Assembly: GCF_030317145.1 (NCBI RefSeq)
Contig: NZ_JASZYE010000001.1
Span: 1,798,001-1,862,000 of the forward strand
From: Variovorax flavidus
GTDB lineage: Bacteria; Pseudomonadota; Gammaproteobacteria; Burkholderiales; Burkholderiaceae_C
Direction: 5' to 3'
DNA: 64,000 nucleotides
This document shows positions 1-9,033 of the stretch, one piece after another. The notes under the pieces are model-generated. The model did not search any database. It saw nothing but the letters and a program-made list of their open reading frames with translations, and was not told the DNA's origin. The position numbers and the translations under genes were made by a program. How positions within the stretch are numbered: position 1 is the stretch's first letter; each line of letters begins with the position of its first letter.

Positions 1-1
1 C

Positions 2-1747
2 TGGACCATGGCCGGCTACGAGTTCCTTGAAGACGAGCGACCGGCGCCGACCGTCCACGCCGGCCTGTGGGCACAGGCGCGACGCAACATGACGCACGGC
101 CTGTTCGAGGTGACGCAGCGCATCTATCAGGTGCGCGGCTTCGACCTCGCCAACATGACGCTGGTCGAAGGCGATCGCGGCGTGATCATCATCGACCCGC
201 TGACCTGTGCGGAAACTGCGGCGGCAGCGCTCAAGCTGTACCGCGAGCAGCGCGGCGACAGGCCCGTCACGGCGGTCATCTACAGCCACAGCCACGTCGA
301 CCACTTCGGCGGTGTGCGCGGCGTGATCGACGAGCAGGAGGCGATTCGCCGGGGCGTGCCGATCATCGCGCCGGCGGGCTTTCTCTGGCACACGGTGGCG
401 GAGAACATGATCGCGGGCAACGCGATGTCGCGCCGCTCGCAATTCCAGTTCGGCCAGACGCTCAAGCGCGGCGTGTGCGCGCAGGTCGATTGCGGACTGG
501 GCAAGAACCTCCCGCACGGCACCGTGACGCTCATCCCTCCGACGCGCACGATCGAGAAGGAGCGCGAGAGCCACGTGATCGACGGCATCGAGATCGTCTT
601 CGCGCTGGCACCGGAAAGCGAAGCGCCGTCGGAGATGTTTTTCTTCTTTCCGCAGTTGCGGGCTCTGAACCTGGCCGAGCTCGGCCAGCACACGATGCAC
701 AACCTGTGTCCACTGCGCGGCGCGCAGGTGCGCGATGCGCGGCTGTGGTCGCGCTACCTTGACGAGGCCCTTCACGAGTTCGCGCCGCATTCGGACGTGG
801 TGTTCGCGCAGCACAACTGGCCCACTTGGGGCCAGGAGACGCTCACGCGCTTCATTGCGCAGCAGCGCGATCTCTACAAGTATGTGCATGACCAGACCGT
901 GCGCCTCATGAACAAGGGCCAGACGGCCGTGGAGATCGCGGAAGAACTGCGCCTGCCGCCCGAGCTGGTCGACGTCACGCATGCCCAGGGCTACTACGGG
1001 ACGCTGGTGCACAACGTGAAGGCCGTGGTGCAGCACTACCTGGGCTGGTACGACGGCAATCCCTCGCGGCTGCATGCGCTGCCGCCGGTGGAGGCCGGGA
1101 CGCGCTACGTGGCCTACATGGGCGGCGCCGCGGCCATGCTCGAACGGGCGCAGGCGGATTTCGAGCGCGGCGAACACCGCTGGGTGGCCGAAGTCACGAG
1201 CCACCTCGTGTTCGCGGAGCCTGGCAACCTGGCCGCACGTGCGCTGTGCGCCGCGGCGCTGGAACAGCTCGGTTTCGCTGCCGAATCGGCCACCTGGCGC
1301 AATGCCTATCTGCTGGCGGCGCGGGAGTTGCGTTCGGGCGTCCCGGCCGCCAAACGCCGCAGCATGAGCTACGACCTTCTCAAGGCGGTGCCGATGGAGA
1401 TGTTCCTCGACTGCCTGGCAATCCGGCTCGTGGCCGAGCGCGCCAGCGGACACGCGCTGAGTCTCGCCTGGCACATCGTCGACGCTGGCGAGCACTGGAC
1501 CCTGACGCTCGGCAATGCTGCCCTGACCTATCGCCGGTCGAGCTTGGACTCCAAGGCAGACGCCACCATCGCGGTCAGCCGCAACCGGCTGGCAAGCCTG
1601 CTGGCGCACGAGGACGGCATTGCCGCGGCCATCGCGAGCGGCATCGAGGCGGGCGACGTGGCCGTTGGTGGCGACGTTTCACAGGTTCGTGCCTTGCTTT
1701 CGATGCTGGACGAGTTCGAACCCATGTTCAACATCGTGGAACCATGA
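2..1747 (+). CDS. Alkyl sulfatase, metallo-beta-lactamase fold (5' partial)
   Basis: Linear alkylsulfatase of the SdsA1/YjcS type, which hydrolyses alkyl sulfate detergents to alcohol and sulfate. The frame stays open to the window edge. The first in-frame ATG is at 8, but the codons before it (Trp-Thr) fit the family pattern, so the N-terminus and signal peptide probably lie upstream. Counting from that ATG, the zinc-binding HSHVDH motif is at residues 94-99 and a further metal/substrate region (NLAELGQHTMHN) near 220. A dimerisation domain follows, and the C-terminal third resembles the SCP2-like alkyl-sulfatase domain. SdsA1 is about 650 residues, so roughly 60-80 are missing. No operon partner is visible. 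Confidence 0.88.
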   Translation, partial: WTMAGYEFLEDERPAPTVHAGLWAQARRNMTHGLFEVTQRIYQVRGFDLANMTLVEGDRGVIIIDPLTCAETAAAALKLYREQRGDRPVTAVIYSHSHVDHFGGVRGVIDEQEAIRRGVPIIAPAGFLWHTVAENMIAGNAMSRRSQFQFGQTLKRGVCAQVDCGLGKNLPHGTVTLIPPTRTIEKERESHVIDGIEIVFALAPESEAPSEMFFFFPQLRALNLAELGQHTMHNLCPLRGAQVRDARLWSRYLDEALHEFAPHSDVVFAQHNWPTWGQETLTRFIAQQRDLYKYVHDQTVRLMNKGQTAVEIAEELRLPPELVDVTHAQGYYGTLVHNVKAVVQHYLGWYDGNPSRLHALPPVEAGTRYVAYMGGAAAMLERAQADFERGEHRWVAEVTSHLVFAEPGNLAARALCAAALEQLGFAAESATWRNAYLLAARELRSGVPAAKRRSMSYDLLKAVPMEMFLDCLAIRLVAERASGHALSLAWHIVDAGEHWTLTLGNAALTYRRSSLDSKADATIAVSRNRLASLLAHEDGIAAAIASGIEAGDVAVGGDVSQVRALLSMLDEFEPMFNIVEP

Positions 1748-1800
1748 AGCAATTCACGGATCGCCGCAATCCACCTTTCGGTAAGTGACGACTTCCGCAG

Positions 1801-1823
1801 ACCCGAGCACAATGGGCTCGGGT
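1801..1823 (+). terminator. Inverted repeat after the alkylsulfatase gene
   Basis: ACCCGAGC and GCTCGGGT form a perfect 8-bp stem with a 7-nt loop, 54 bases after the sulfatase stop. Only a weak T-containing tract follows, so this is a possible rather than a clear rho-independent terminator. Confidence 0.4.
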
Positions 1824-1870
1824 TGTCCGGTGTCTCAGGGCGCCGGGCTTGTCCGAAGGAGAGTTCGGCC

Positions 1871-3004
1871 ATGCGATGTGCGTCTCGTCAAACGCCCGGC
1901 GTATCACTCCACCGGCTTGCCAGGAAGCCGGGCGCACCCGTTTGGCGAACACATGCGCGCTCGATGGCCGTCGTTGCCCTCTGCGCAAGCAGTTTCGGCG
2001 CCTTCGCGCAATGCACGCCTTCTCCGGTCGGCACGACGAGCCTCTGTTCCTCCGAAGCCAGCATCGCCGCCCTCGCGAGGCCGCAAACCGGTGCCTACAT
2101 GGGCAACCAGCGCCTGTCGAGCTTCGCCTTCGTGCACAGCCTCCAGGATCGCGGCGATTTGCTGCAGGAAGGCTCGGGCAATGTCTGGCTCCGCGGAGGT
2201 GGACAGGGCATGAGTTCGACCAGCGCCGGCGGCCGCATCGATACGGACAGCAGGACGTGGATGCTGCAAGGCGGTGGCGATGTCGCGAAATGGTCGCTCT
2301 TCGGCGGCGCCGATCGCCTGCACCTGGGCGCCATGGCGGGCTATGCCAGTGGGAGGACGGACTCCAATGCCTTGGGCAATCCGATCCAGGCTCGGGGCGA
2401 CACGTCCGGCGGCGGCTTCGGTGTGTACGGCACCTGGTACCAGAACGACCGGACCCGGCTCGGCTGGTACGCGGATGTGTGGGGGCAGTACGCGCGGTTC
2501 AACAACACGGTCGATACGCCGCTGATCTTCGATCGGACCAGCTACAACTCGCACGTCGGCATGTTTTCGGTCGAAGGCGGGTATGCCCTGCGGCTCGGCG
2601 AGGCGAGCAACTGGGTGCTCGAGCCCCAGGGCCAGGTCATCTATCTGCACAACCATTCATATGTCGCCATCGAGCCTAGCGGCCTCATCGTCGAAGGTTC
2701 GCATCGGGGCAGCTACACGTCGAGGCTGGGATTGCGCCTGCGCAGTGCGAGCACGCCCGATTCAGGCTGGCGCATCCGCCCCTATGCGGCGGTCAACTGG
2801 TGGTACGACAACACGGGCGAAGAACTTGTAATCAACCAGTTTTCCGTGCGTGACATGTACCCGAGCAACCGGTATGAGCTGAAAGCCGGCGTCAACGTCG
2901 ATTTCAGGCAGGGCTGGGCGGGCTATGGTGACCTGGGGTGGCAATGGGGCAGCCAGTCCTACCAGGCGTGGACAGTTCGGGGGGGCATGAAATACGCGTG
3001 GTGA
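1871..3004 (+). CDS. Autotransporter beta-barrel outer membrane protein
   Basis: 377-aa protein that is almost entirely a C-terminal autotransporter-type beta-barrel. A signal peptide ends at GAFA before QCTPSP. A short linker follows, then the barrel with repeated aromatic/Gly strands (GGGFGVYGTWY, RLGWYADVWGQY) and a terminal aromatic residue (KYAW) as used by the Bam machinery. I chose ATG 1871 because AAGGAG lies 8 nt upstream; an earlier in-frame start at 1823 would add residues before the signal peptide. Classical autotransporters carry a large passenger, but here only about 50 residues separate the signal from the barrel. It may be the translocator of a split system or a simple porin-like protein. 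A repeat element starts 5 bases after the stop. Confidence 0.75.
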   Translation: MRCASRQTPGVSLHRLARKPGAPVWRTHARSMAVVALCASSFGAFAQCTPSPVGTTSLCSSEASIAALARPQTGAYMGNQRLSSFAFVHSLQDRGDLLQEGSGNVWLRGGGQGMSSTSAGGRIDTDSRTWMLQGGGDVAKWSLFGGADRLHLGAMAGYASGRTDSNALGNPIQARGDTSGGGFGVYGTWYQNDRTRLGWYADVWGQYARFNNTVDTPLIFDRTSYNSHVGMFSVEGGYALRLGEASNWVLEPQGQVIYLHNHSYVAIEPSGLIVEGSHRGSYTSRLGLRLRSASTPDSGWRIRPYAAVNWWYDNTGEELVINQFSVRDMYPSNRYELKAGVNVDFRQGWAGYGDLGWQWGSQSYQAWTVRGGMKYAW

Positions 3005-3009
3005 AGGGG

Positions 3010-3104
3010 CTCGCCCCCAGGCTGCGCGCACTGCGTGTCGCTTCGCCTTCCCCCTACCGGGGGCAACACCGGCGGACCGGCAGAGCCGGATCCGCGGTGT
3101 TTCT
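3010..3104 (+). repeat. Intergenic repeat, copy 1 (convergent site)
   Basis: A segment of about 95 bases between the convergent barrel gene and waaA. It matches, in opposite orientation, the element at 20026-20120: the shared blocks are CTCGCCCCCAGGCT, GTGTCGCTTCGCCT, CCCCCT-CCGGGGGCAA and an AGCCGG-containing tail, with scattered mismatches. Internal short inverted repeats (CCCCCTaCCGGGGG, CCGGcagaGCCGG) suggest folded RNA. It may act as a two-way terminator or a REP/BIME-like element. Confidence 0.7.
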
Positions 3105-3134
3105 GAACTCGCCCCCCCGGGGCTTGTTTCTGTG

Positions 3135-4490
3135 TCAATCGAGGTGGGGTTCGGGGCGTTCTTCGGGCGCGGGCGAGGCCTGTTCGGCGATGGCTAGCAA
3201 GGCTGTGGCTGTGCGCTCGGCGGCTCCGCGGTTCGTGGACGCAAAGGCGAGTGCGGCCTGGGCCATGGCCTCGCGGCGTTCGGGCTTTTCGACGAGCTTG
3301 AGGGCGGCGGTGACGGCGTGCTCCATGTCGGCGACGCGCAGCGATGCGCCGGCGGCGAGCGACAGTTCTGCGGCTTCGGCGAAGTTGAAGGTCGACGGGC
3401 CCATGATCACGGGGCAGCCGCAGGCTGCTGCTTCGATCAGGTTCTGGCCGCCCAGGGGTTCGAAGCTGCCGCCCAGCAATGCCGCATCGGCCAGGCCGTA
3501 GTAGAGGGCCATCTCGCCCAGCGAATCGCCGAGCCAGATCTCGGCCTCGGTCGGCGCGCCGGCGGCGCTGCGGCGCGCGACGGCGAAGCCGTTGGACTCG
3601 ACCAGCGCGGCGACCTCGTCGAAGCGCTGGGGATGACGGGGGACGATCATCCATTGCACGTCGTGCACGCGCTTGGCGATCGACTGGATCGCGTCCTGCG
3701 CGGGGGGCACGGGCGCCAGCGCGCCGAAGCGCTTGAGGACGTCGAGCAATTGCTGCTCTTCGCCGTCGCGCGAACTGGCGAAGACAACGACCGGGCGTGG
3801 CAACTGTGCGCGCAGCTTCGCCGCGGTCGCAAGCTGGCGGGCATCGGGCGTGGCATCGAACTTGAGGTTGCCGAAGACACCGGCGACCTTGGCGCCGAGA
3901 GAGACCAGCCGGTGCGAATCGGCCTCGGTTTGCGCCCACACTGCAGCGAGCGACGAGTAGGCAGGCCGGGCGAGCCAGGCGAGGCGCTCGGCGCCGGCCA
4001 GCGAGTTCTCGTTGAGCCGCGCGTTGGCGAGCACCAGCGGAATGCCGCGCTCGGCGCAGGCGGCCGTCATCTCGGGCCAGACCTCGGTCTCCATCAACAC
4101 GCCGATGCGCGGGCGGAAGCGATCGAGAAAGCGCGCCACGGGTTCAGGCGCATCCCACGGTTGCCACACCTGCAGGTCGCCGGGCTTGAGCAGCTTGGCG
4201 CCCTCTTCGCGGCCCGTGGCGGTTCCGTTCGTGAGCAGGATCGGGATGTCGGGGTATTGGCGGCGCAGCTCTTCGATCAGGATGCCGGCGGCACGCGCCT
4301 CGCCCAGCGAAACGGCGTGGATCCAGCACCAGCCGGTGCCGTTGGCCGCTTCGTCATAGTGGCCGAAGCGCTCCTCGACCGCATGGGCATAGCCAGGCTC
4401 GGCCTCGGCGCGCCGCCGGAGCTTGCGGCGGACCAGCGGCTGGGCCAGGGTGGTGAAAGCGCCGTACAGGCGCAGCAGCAACGAACGCAC
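3135..4490 (-). CDS. waaA: 3-deoxy-D-manno-octulosonic acid transferase
   Basis: Kdo transferase (WaaA/KdtA), which attaches Kdo from CMP-Kdo to lipid A at the inner-membrane cytoplasmic face. At 451 aa it is slightly longer than the usual 420-430. It has an N-terminal hydrophobic anchor (MRSLLLRLYGAFTTLAQPL), the acceptor-domain signature WIHAVSLGEARAA with the catalytic Glu, and the GT-B C-terminal domain ending in GGSFEPLGGQNLIEAAACG, which binds the nucleotide sugar. The start lies 10 bases after the stop of the upstream phosphohexomutase gene, so the two are probably co-transcribed. The C-terminal 20 residues are Pro/Glu-rich and extend beyond the family core. Confidence 0.93.
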   Translation of the reverse strand: MRSLLLRLYGAFTTLAQPLVRRKLRRRAEAEPGYAHAVEERFGHYDEAANGTGWCWIHAVSLGEARAAGILIEELRRQYPDIPILLTNGTATGREEGAKLLKPGDLQVWQPWDAPEPVARFLDRFRPRIGVLMETEVWPEMTAACAERGIPLVLANARLNENSLAGAERLAWLARPAYSSLAAVWAQTEADSHRLVSLGAKVAGVFGNLKFDATPDARQLATAAKLRAQLPRPVVVFASSRDGEEQQLLDVLKRFGALAPVPPAQDAIQSIAKRVHDVQWMIVPRHPQRFDEVAALVESNGFAVARRSAAGAPTEAEIWLGDSLGEMALYYGLADAALLGGSFEPLGGQNLIEAAACGCPVIMGPSTFNFAEAAELSLAAGASLRVADMEHAVTAALKLVEKPERREAMAQAALAFASTNRGAAERTATALLAIAEQASPAPEERPEPHLD

Positions 4491-4500
4491 GCTCAGGGAT

Positions 4501-5883
4501 TCAGTGGGCGGCTTCGGCGAGGGTCGCGTCCGGCTTGGCGCTCTTGAGCAGCGCGAGCATCTCGCCTTCGATGCGATGGAGCGCGGCCTCGGTCTGGCCC
4601 TCGAAACGCAACACCAGCACCGGCGTGGTGTTCGATGCGCGAATCAGCCCGAAGCCATCGGGCCAGTCGACGCGCACGCCGTCGATGGTCGACACCTTGG
4701 CCGGCGCCTCGAACTTCGCGGTCTTGATGAGTTGGTCGACGACGGTATGCGGCTCGCCTTCGACGCACTTCACGTTGAGTTCGGGTGTCGAGAAGCTGGT
4801 CGGCAAGGCGTTGAGCACGTCGCTCGCATTCGGGCTCTTGCTCAGGATCTCGAGCAGGCGGCAGCCGGCATAGGTGCCGTCGTCGAAACCGAACCAACGC
4901 TCCTTGAAGAAGATGTGGCCGCTCATCTCGCCGCCCAAAGGCGAATCGATTTCCTTCATCTTGGCCTTGATCAGCGAATGGCCGGTCTTGAAGATCAACG
5001 GCTTGCCGCCGGCCGCCTCGATGGCGGGGCCCAGGCGTTGCGAGCATTTCACGTCGTAGACGATGGTGCCGCCGGGCGCGCGCGACAGCACGTCCTGCGC
5101 GAACAGCATCATCTGGCGGTCCGGGTAGATGTTGTTGCCGTTCTTGGTCACGATGCCGAGCCGGTCGCCGTCGCCGTCAAAGGCCAGGCCCAGTTCGGCG
5201 TCGCCCGCCTGAAGTGCGGCGATGAGGTCCTTGAGGTTCTCGGGCTTGCTCGGGTCGGGATGGTGGTTGGGAAAGTCGCCATCCACCTCGCTGAAGAGTT
5301 CGGTCACTTCGCAGCCGATGGCGCGCAGGATGGCCGGGGCCGATGCGCCCGCGATGCCGTTGCCCGAGTCGACCACGATCTTGAGCGGGCGCGCCAGCTT
5401 GATGTCGCCCACGATGCGCTGCGTGTAGGCCTCGGTCACGTCGACCTTGCGCACGCTGCCGCCGGGGGCCAGTTTGGCGCTGTCGGCTTCCATCACCTTG
5501 CGCAGGCCCTGGATCTCGTCGCCGTAGATCGCGCGGCCGGCCAGCACCATCTTGAAGCCGTTGTAGTCCTTCGGGTTGTGGCTGCCGGTGACCTGGATGC
5601 CGCTCGTGGCCAGGGTGTGCGCCGCGAAGTAGAGCATCGGCGTCGTGACCGCGCCGACGTCGATCACCTCGATGCCGGTCGCAACCAGCCCCTTGATCAG
5701 CGCCTCGACCAGTGCCGGGCCCGAAAGCCGTCCGTCACGCCCCACGGCCACCGACTTCTCCCCGGCTGCGCGCGCGGCGCTGCCGAAGGCCTTGCCGAGC
5801 GCCTCGGCGACTTCCGCGTCGAGCGTGGTGGGAACCACGCCGCGGATGTCGTAGGCCTTGAAGATCGATGCGCTGAGTTGCAT
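4501..5883 (-). CDS. manB: Phosphomannomutase/phosphoglucomutase
   Basis: Alpha-D-phosphohexomutase (AlgC/ManB type, 460 aa) interconverting hexose-6- and hexose-1-phosphates for LPS and exopolysaccharide precursors; cytoplasmic. Visible signatures are the active-site phosphoserine loop TGSHNP (Ser101), the Mg-binding loop FDGDGDRLG (Asp236, 238, 240), the sugar-binding loop GGEMSGH, and the phosphate-binding C-terminal region RASNTTPVLVLRFEG. The length is as expected for the AlgC family. It is first in a two-gene unit with waaA. Which of phosphomannose or phosphoglucose is preferred cannot be read from the sequence, so the symbol is only a family label. Confidence 0.92.
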   Translation of the reverse strand: MQLSASIFKAYDIRGVVPTTLDAEVAEALGKAFGSAARAAGEKSVAVGRDGRLSGPALVEALIKGLVATGIEVIDVGAVTTPMLYFAAHTLATSGIQVTGSHNPKDYNGFKMVLAGRAIYGDEIQGLRKVMEADSAKLAPGGSVRKVDVTEAYTQRIVGDIKLARPLKIVVDSGNGIAGASAPAILRAIGCEVTELFSEVDGDFPNHHPDPSKPENLKDLIAALQAGDAELGLAFDGDGDRLGIVTKNGNNIYPDRQMMLFAQDVLSRAPGGTIVYDVKCSQRLGPAIEAAGGKPLIFKTGHSLIKAKMKEIDSPLGGEMSGHIFFKERWFGFDDGTYAGCRLLEILSKSPNASDVLNALPTSFSTPELNVKCVEGEPHTVVDQLIKTAKFEAPAKVSTIDGVRVDWPDGFGLIRASNTTPVLVLRFEGQTEAALHRIEGEMLALLKSAKPDATLAEAAH

Positions 5884-5996
5884 GAAATCTACCCCTGGAA
5901 GTTCAAGAAAATGAGGACCATTGTAGGCATGGCCTTCCTGGGCCAGATGTCCGGAAATGGCTACTTTTGCTCGTGGGCCGCCGTATCATTCTTTCC

Positions 5997-7562
5997 ATGT
6001 CCCCCGCCCCTGCCTCCTCCGCCGGACTCGAGAGCGACGCCTGCTACCTGGCCATGAAGGCCCATGACGCACGCTTCGACGGCTCGTTCTTCACCGGCGT
6101 GACCTCGACCGGCGTCTACTGTCGTCCGGTCTGCCGTGTCAAGCTGCCTCGGCGCGAGAACTGCTGCTTTTTCCGCCACGCGGCCCAGGCCGAGGCCGCC
6201 GGATTTCGCCCTTGCCTGCGCTGCCGCCCCGAACTGGCGCCCCGCGCAGCCAGTTGGTCGACCGAAGACGCTTCCCGCATCCTTGCCTTGCAAGCCGCGC
6301 GCCTGATCGACGAACCCGACGCCTGGGCGGAAGACGGCCCCGGCGCGGCGCGCATCGCTGCGCGGCTCGGCGTCAGCGACCGGCATCTGCGCCGCATCTT
6401 CGAGACGCAGTTCGGCGTGTCGCCCCTGCAATACCTGCAGACGCGCCGCCTGCTGGCCGCCAAGCAACTCATCGCCGACACGCGCCTGCCGATGACGCAG
6501 GTGGCGCTGGCCAGCGGATTCGCGAGCGTCCGGCGTTTCAACGCCGCCTTCCTCACGCACTACGGCCTCAACCCCAGCGCACTGCGCCGTGCCGGTGCAA
6601 CAGCCGGCGATCGCGAAGATGCGTCGGTGGCCGTGCGGCTGGGCTTCCGTCCGCCCTACGACAGCGACGCCATGCTGGACTTCTTCGCCCGGCGCGCCTT
6701 GCGCGGCGTCGAGGTGCTGAGCGACAGCGGACCGGGCGGTGCAAGGCAGTTCGCACGCACGCTGCGCGTGACGCAGGCCGGACGCACGCTCGAAGGCTGG
6801 CTCCAACTCCGCTTCGATCCACAACGCGAACAGCTCCTCCTGCGTGTCGGCGATTCGCTCGCCGCCGTGCTGCCGACCGTCATCAGCCGTGTGCGCGCCA
6901 TGCTCGATCTCGACGCCGAGCCCATGGCGATCAACAGCGCGCTGCATGCCAGCTTCCCGCTGGGCGACGGCCTGCGGGTGCCGGGCACGGTCGACGGCTT
7001 CGAGCTTGCGGTGCGCGCCGTGCTCGGCCAGCAGATCACCGTGGCGGCCGCGCGCACGCTGGGCACGCGGTTGGTGCAGGCCTTCGGCGAGCCGATCGCC
7101 ACGCCGATCGAAGGACTCGATCGGCTGTTCCCGACGCCCGCCGCCATCGCCGGCGCGAGCGGTGATGCGCTCGGCCAGCTCGGCATCGTGCGCCAGCGGC
7201 AGGCCGCCCTGCTCGCGGTGGCACGCGAGGTGATCGACGGCCGTCTCACGCTGCATGCCGGTGCGGATGTGCCCGCCACCCTCGCCGCGCTGCAGGCGCT
7301 GCCAGGCATCGGCGACTGGACCGCGCAATACATCGCGATGCGCGCCCTCCGATGGCCCGATGCCTTTCCCGCCGGCGACGTCGCGCTGCAAAAAGCGCTC
7401 GGCGTGACGACGGCCCGCGCTGCCGCGGAGGCCTCGCTCGCGTGGCGGCCATGGCGCGGCTACGCCGTGCTGCGCGCCTGGCACAGCCCTGCACCGCCGA
7501 ACGCACCCTCGGTCGATCCAACGACTGCTTCCCCCACGACATCTTCCAGCGTCACTGCCTGA
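5997..7562 (+). CDS. alkA: Ada N-domain / AraC HTH / AlkA glycosylase fusion
   Basis: 521-aa DNA-repair protein. Residues 15-80 form an Ada-type zinc domain with Cys42, Cys46, Cys73 and Cys76, the same spacing as Cys38/42/69/72 of E. coli Ada, so Cys42 would be the methyl acceptor from phosphotriesters. Residues 95-195 are an AraC-type HTH pair (DRHLRRIFETQFG, RRFNAAFLTHYG). The rest is an AlkA-type 3-methyladenine glycosylase with an HhH motif (LPGIGDWTAQYIAMRAL) and the catalytic Asp in FPAGDVALQKAL. ATG 5997 is chosen over TTG 5967 because family proteins start close before the Ada domain. ogt begins 5 bases downstream, making a co-transcribed alkylation-repair pair. Confidence 0.9.
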   Translation: MSPAPASSAGLESDACYLAMKAHDARFDGSFFTGVTSTGVYCRPVCRVKLPRRENCCFFRHAAQAEAAGFRPCLRCRPELAPRAASWSTEDASRILALQAARLIDEPDAWAEDGPGAARIAARLGVSDRHLRRIFETQFGVSPLQYLQTRRLLAAKQLIADTRLPMTQVALASGFASVRRFNAAFLTHYGLNPSALRRAGATAGDREDASVAVRLGFRPPYDSDAMLDFFARRALRGVEVLSDSGPGGARQFARTLRVTQAGRTLEGWLQLRFDPQREQLLLRVGDSLAAVLPTVISRVRAMLDLDAEPMAINSALHASFPLGDGLRVPGTVDGFELAVRAVLGQQITVAAARTLGTRLVQAFGEPIATPIEGLDRLFPTPAAIAGASGDALGQLGIVRQRQAALLAVAREVIDGRLTLHAGADVPATLAALQALPGIGDWTAQYIAMRALRWPDAFPAGDVALQKALGVTTARAAAEASLAWRPWRGYAVLRAWHSPAPPNAPSVDPTTASPTTSSSVTA

Positions 7563-7567
7563 CGACC

Positions 7568-8065
7568 ATGAAATTCAAGAACACCACCATCTACAGCACC
7601 CACATCGACAGCCCGCTCGGCGGCGTCACGCTGGCCGCGACCGACAAGGGCCTGGCCGGCATGTGGTTCGACCAGCAGCGCCACTGGCCCGACATGACCG
7701 GGTGGCAGGCCGATGCCAACCATCCCGTACTGCTTGAAGCAGCCGCGCAACTCGTCGACTACTTCGCCGGCCGCAGGAAGCAATTCGATCTGCCGCTGGA
7801 CCTCTCCCATGGCACGGCCTTCCAGCAGTCGGTGTGGAAGGCGCTGCTCGCCATCCCCGTGGGACAGACCACCAGCTATGGCGCACTCAGCGCGGGCGTC
7901 GGCAATCCGGCCGCCGTGCGCGCCGTCGGTGCGGCCGTCGGCCGCAATCCGATCAGCGTGATCGTGCCTTGCCACCGCGTGCTCGGCTCTGACGGTTCCC
8001 TCACCGGCTACGCGGGCGGGCTCGATCGCAAGACCGCGCTGCTCGAACTGGAAGGCGCGCTGTGA
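7568..8065 (+). CDS. ogt: Methylated-DNA-[protein]-cysteine S-methyltransferase
   Basis: 165-aa suicide repair protein that transfers alkyl groups from O6-methylguanine or O4-methylthymine to its own cysteine. The acceptor motif PCHRV has Cys135, preceded by NPISVIV. The DNA-binding HTH includes the arginine-finger region NPAAVRAVGAAVGRNP, and the family end motif LTGYAGGLDRK is present. ATG 7568 gives a typical start (MKFKNTTIYSTHIDSPLGGV). A longer in-frame reading upstream only overlaps alkA and is discarded. Its stop overlaps the GTG of the next gene. Confidence 0.95.
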   Translation: MKFKNTTIYSTHIDSPLGGVTLAATDKGLAGMWFDQQRHWPDMTGWQADANHPVLLEAAAQLVDYFAGRRKQFDLPLDLSHGTAFQQSVWKALLAIPVGQTTSYGALSAGVGNPAAVRAVGAAVGRNPISVIVPCHRVLGSDGSLTGYAGGLDRKTALLELEGAL

Positions 8066-9033
8066 GCGAAGGCGAATGCACCGTGGGCGTCGGTGCGCCC
8101 AAGCCCGCGGCACCGCTCCCGAAGGCAAAGACCGCCCAGCCCACGAGCCGCCGATGGCTGGTCGACCTCGTGCTGCTCGGCGCGCTGTGGGGCGCATCCT
8201 TCCTGTTCATGCGCATCGGCGCCGCGGAATTCGGCGCGCTGCCGACGGCGGCGGTCCGCGTGGGGATCGCGATGCTGTTCCTGTTCCCCTTGCTGTTGCT
8301 GCGGGGGCAATGGTCCAGCTTCAAGCAGCACTGGAAGCCCGCGCTCGGCATCGGCGTGCTCAATTCCGGCCTGCCCTTTGCCTTCTTCGCGTTCGCGTTG
8401 CTGACCATCAACAGCGGTCTCGCAGCGGTGCTCAATGCCACGGTGCCGATGTTCGGCGCGCTGGTCGCATGGGCGTGGTTCGGCGACCGCCCCGACCGCT
8501 CGCGCACCCTCGGCCTGGTGATCGGCTTTGCCGGCGTTGCGATGCTCGCCGGGCGCAGCGCGGGTTTTCATTCGGGCGCGGACGAAGGCGCGGCACGCTG
8601 GGCCATCGCCTCCTGCCTCGCCGCGTGCATCTGCTATGCGTTTTCGGCGAGCCTGACGCGCAAGCACCTCGTGGGCGTTCCCGCATTGGCGACTGCGACG
8701 GGCAGCCAGATCGGCGCCACGCTCGCACTCGCCGTACCGGCCTTCTGGCTCTGGCCAGCGCAGATGCCCAGCCTGCATGCCTGGCTCGCGCTCATCGCCG
8801 TCGGCACCGCCTGCACGGGGTTGGCCTACATCCTGTTCTTCCGCCTGATCGAGGCCGCGGGGCCGGCGCGCGCGCTGACGGTGACCTTCCTGGTGCCGGT
8901 GTTCGCGCTGTTCTACGGCGTCGTGTTCCTCGGCGAGGAAATCACGCAATGGATGCTGATCTGCGCCGTGGTGATCGTCTGCGGCGTCGCGCTGTCAACC
9001 GGCCTTGTCAAGCTGGGCCGTCGCAGCGCCTGA
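8062..9033 (+). CDS. EamA/DMT-family transporter
   Basis: 323-aa inner-membrane protein of the drug/metabolite transporter superfamily with about ten hydrophobic segments arranged as two EamA repeats (first about 30-165, second about 185-315). Recognisable motifs are LLGALWGASFLFMRIGAAEFG at the start of repeat one and LTVTFLVPVFALFYGVVFLGEEI near the end of repeat two. The GTG start overlaps the ogt stop (GTGA), so translation is probably coupled. Members export amino acids or other metabolites; the substrate cannot be told. The 3' end overlaps the convergent DUF1345 gene by 39 bases. Confidence 0.87.
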   Translation: MSEGECTVGVGAPKPAAPLPKAKTAQPTSRRWLVDLVLLGALWGASFLFMRIGAAEFGALPTAAVRVGIAMLFLFPLLLLRGQWSSFKQHWKPALGIGVLNSGLPFAFFAFALLTINSGLAAVLNATVPMFGALVAWAWFGDRPDRSRTLGLVIGFAGVAMLAGRSAGFHSGADEGAARWAIASCLAACICYAFSASLTRKHLVGVPALATATGSQIGATLALAVPAFWLWPAQMPSLHAWLALIAVGTACTGLAYILFFRLIEAAGPARALTVTFLVPVFALFYGVVFLGEEITQWMLICAVVIVCGVALSTGLVKLGRRSA

